A DNA stretch of 6,715 bases. Origin: Bacillota bacterium (GTDB taxonomy: Bacteria > Bacillota > GCA-003054495 > Carboxydocellales > JAJZTU01). Each line of letters begins with the position of its first letter. The stretch's first letter is position 1. Below are positions 5,366-6,715 of the stretch, in pieces. The stretch spans positions 1 through 6,715 of the forward strand of contig JAJZTU010000190.1 in the NCBI GenBank assembly GCA_021848765.1, in the 5' to 3' direction. A program made the position numbers and the translations under genes. The notes below the pieces were generated by a model. The model saw only the letters and a list, made by a program, of their open reading frames with translations, searched no databases and was not told where the DNA came from.

Positions 5366-6500
5366 AATTAAAGTACTGCAAGTGGTGCGCCCGGCAACCG
5401 GGGGAATGAAGGAACATGTACTAGCGCTGCTGAAAAACCTCAACCGGAAGGATTTTGAACTGGGGTTGGCCTGTCCCGGAGACAGCCAGGTAGGGGCAGT
5501 GGCCCGGGAATTAGGTATCCGGGTATTCCCTGTGGATATCAGTGGGGAAATCACTCCCTGGCATGATGGGCAGGGGACAGTACGGCTGGCCGGCATAATC
5601 AGGCGATGGGGAGTCCAGGTGGTGCATGCCCACGGCGCTAAGGCAGGTTTACTGGCCAGATTGTCCTGTCTGCTGGTGCGGAAACGGCCTGCTACAGTGG
5701 TAACAGCCCATAACTTTGTTTACACCGGTTCAGTCAGGGGATGGAAACAAAAGCTTTTGCTGGGAGCAGAAAAGCGTTTGCTGCCTTTGACTGACCAGTT
5801 CATAGCCGTTTCCCAGGGATTAAGGCAGGAAATCTTAAACTCCCAGGGAATTGCACCGGAAAAAGTTATGACAATATATAATGGTTTGGACTTGGAACTT
5901 TTTTCTGAAGCCTCCGACCGGGAACAGGTAAGGGCCAGGCTCGGCCTGGAACCTCACCGTCCGGTGGTTGGCACAGTAGCCAGGTTTGCCCCCCAAAAGG
6001 GTCTGCAGTATTTTATCGATATGGTGGCCTGTCTGGAAAAACAGCTGCCGGGAATTCAGTATTTAGTAGTTGGTGACGGCCCGTTGCGGGAAAAAATTGA
6101 ATCCCTGGCTAAAAGCCGGGGGGTCCGGGAAAAGATAACTTTTACCGGATTTATAGCGGATATTCCCCCTATTTTAAAAGCCATGGATGTCTTTGTCCTG
6201 CCCTCCCTGTCCGAGGGCCTGGGCATCTCAGTTTTGGAGGCTCTGGCTTGCAGGAGACCTATTGTGGCCACAGCGGTTGGAGGAATTCCGGAGATAATTG
6301 CCAACGGTGAAAACGGCCTGCTGGTTCCGCCCGGGAGCGGGAGTTACCTGGCTGACGGAGTAGCGGGCTTGCTGAATAACCCGCAACTCGCTCAGACTTT
6401 AGCCAGCCGGGGGTTTCAACAGTTGGAGGAAAAATTCTCCCTGCAAAAGATGCTTAAAGCTACTGAAGCTATTTATCATAAAGTTTACCGGGACCGGTAG
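5355..6500 (+). CDS. Glycosyltransferase, GT4 family (GT-B fold)
   Basis: The 381-residue protein transfers a sugar from a nucleotide-activated donor to an unidentified acceptor, with retention of configuration as in family GT4. The N-terminal acceptor domain opens with KIKVLQVVRPATGGMKEHV (4-22, glycine-rich loop), followed by VVHAHGAKAG (89-98) and TAHN (117-120). The C-terminal donor domain begins at about 203 with VVGTVARFAPQKG (204-216; Arg210 and Lys215 are the usual donor-phosphate residues), VVGDGP (238-243), and the GT4 E-x7-E motif at Glu287 and Glu295 (SEGLGISVLEA). Then come VGGIPEII (308-315) and GENGLLVPPG (318-327). There is no transmembrane segment; such enzymes usually work at the inner face of the membrane on lipid-linked acceptors. 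The 11-nt overlap with the SRPBCC gene implies translational coupling, and the next gene starts 18 nt downstream. Lipid, exopolysaccharide or spore-coat glycan roles are all open. Confidence 0.92.
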   Translation: MLSKIKVLQVVRPATGGMKEHVLALLKNLNRKDFELGLACPGDSQVGAVARELGIRVFPVDISGEITPWHDGQGTVRLAGIIRRWGVQVVHAHGAKAGLLARLSCLLVRKRPATVVTAHNFVYTGSVRGWKQKLLLGAEKRLLPLTDQFIAVSQGLRQEILNSQGIAPEKVMTIYNGLDLELFSEASDREQVRARLGLEPHRPVVGTVARFAPQKGLQYFIDMVACLEKQLPGIQYLVVGDGPLREKIESLAKSRGVREKITFTGFIADIPPILKAMDVFVLPSLSEGLGISVLEALACRRPIVATAVGGIPEIIANGENGLLVPPGSGSYLADGVAGLLNNPQLAQTLASRGFQQLEEKFSLQKMLKATEAIYHKVYRDR

Positions 6501-6518
6501 CAATCGGAGGGTTAAAAG

Positions 6519-6715
6519 ATGGTTTCACAAAATCAAAAACTAAAGCAGAATCAAAAAATTAGGCAAAAGCAAAAATTGTTGGTAAAAGCTACTCTGCTTT
6601 TAGCCTTTTTTTTGATATTATTATTGTTAGGAATTTCCGGGGGCAATCCTGGCACGCTATTATACCTCCGGGAAGCCGGTGCGGCGCCCGTAGCCGGCGT
6701 GGCTAGTCAGGAGGC
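6519..6715 (+). CDS. Membrane-anchored or exported protein, 5' part only
   Basis: A GGAGG at 6506-6510 with 8 nt to ATG 6519 starts a frame that stays open to the window end (65 complete codons). I do not recognise the product. Residues 4-23 form a Gln/Lys-rich, positively charged cytoplasmic tail made of three hexapeptide units. Residues 24-39 are a strongly hydrophobic helix (LLLAFFLILLLLGI), and the rest is Ala/Gly-rich and probably outside the membrane. Either an uncleaved signal anchor or a signal peptide is possible; AGAA (53-56) could be a cleavage site but lies about 15 residues after the helix. The first 120 nt are much more AT-rich than the neighbouring genes. The 18-nt gap makes it part of the glycosyltransferase operon, which suggests an envelope function, but the missing part must decide. 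Confidence 0.78.
   Translation, partial: MVSQNQKLKQNQKIRQKQKLLVKATLLLAFFLILLLLGISGGNPGTLLYLREAGAAPVAGVASQE
6528..6581 (+). repeat. Three tandem 18-bp units encoding Q-(N/K)-Q-K-x-x
   Basis: Three imperfect in-frame units at 6528-6545, 6546-6563 and 6564-6581 encode QNQKLK, QNQKIR and QKQKLL. The CAAAA core and codon order are shared between copies at the DNA level, which suggests small tandem duplications in the cytoplasmic tail of the truncated membrane protein. Confidence 0.65.

Overview
The window looks like chromosomal DNA from an anaerobic Gram-positive bacterium, most likely of the Clostridia/Peptococcaceae-Desulfotomaculum type. This is an inference from strong AGGAGG-type ribosome binding sites before almost every gene, compact same-strand gene packing, separate (unfused) prephenate dehydratase and chorismate mutase, and a cytoplasmic Mo/W-pterin oxidoreductase. 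All seven genes lie on the + strand. No RNA gene, mobile element, CRISPR array or clear sign of recent transfer is visible.

Region 1 (1-1301) is an aromatic amino acid block: pheA (prephenate dehydratase with C-terminal ACT domain) followed 39 nt later by a stand-alone AroQ-type chorismate mutase. Together they convert chorismate to phenylpyruvate. A hairpin with a short T-run spans the chorismate mutase stop codon and may end this transcript.

Region 2 (1332-3450) reads as an independent single-gene transcription unit: a perfect extended -10 promoter, a 671-residue molybdopterin (bis-MGD type) oxidoreductase with an N-terminal Fe-S motif, and a strong intrinsic terminator. No electron-transfer subunit, maturation factor or Tat signal accompanies it, so substrate and redox partner are unknown.

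Region 3 (3451-6715) starts with a short AT-rich leader holding two small palindromes, then a probable operon: a class III aminotransferase closely resembling putrescine aminotransferase (PatA/YgjG), an SRPBCC-fold (polyketide cyclase/COQ10-like) protein, a GT4 glycosyltransferase that overlaps it by 11 nt, and the start of a membrane-anchored or exported protein with a Gln/Lys-rich hexapeptide-repeat tail, cut off by the window end. The last three suggest envelope or lipid-linked glycoconjugate work, but no product can be named.

For four genes the longest open frame begins upstream of the likely start; I use the internal ATG because a well-placed ribosome binding site supports it (993, 1398, 3555, 5355). 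Nothing here is clearly an undescribed system. The most rewarding targets are the orphan molybdoenzyme and the aminotransferase-SRPBCC-glycosyltransferase-membrane protein operon.
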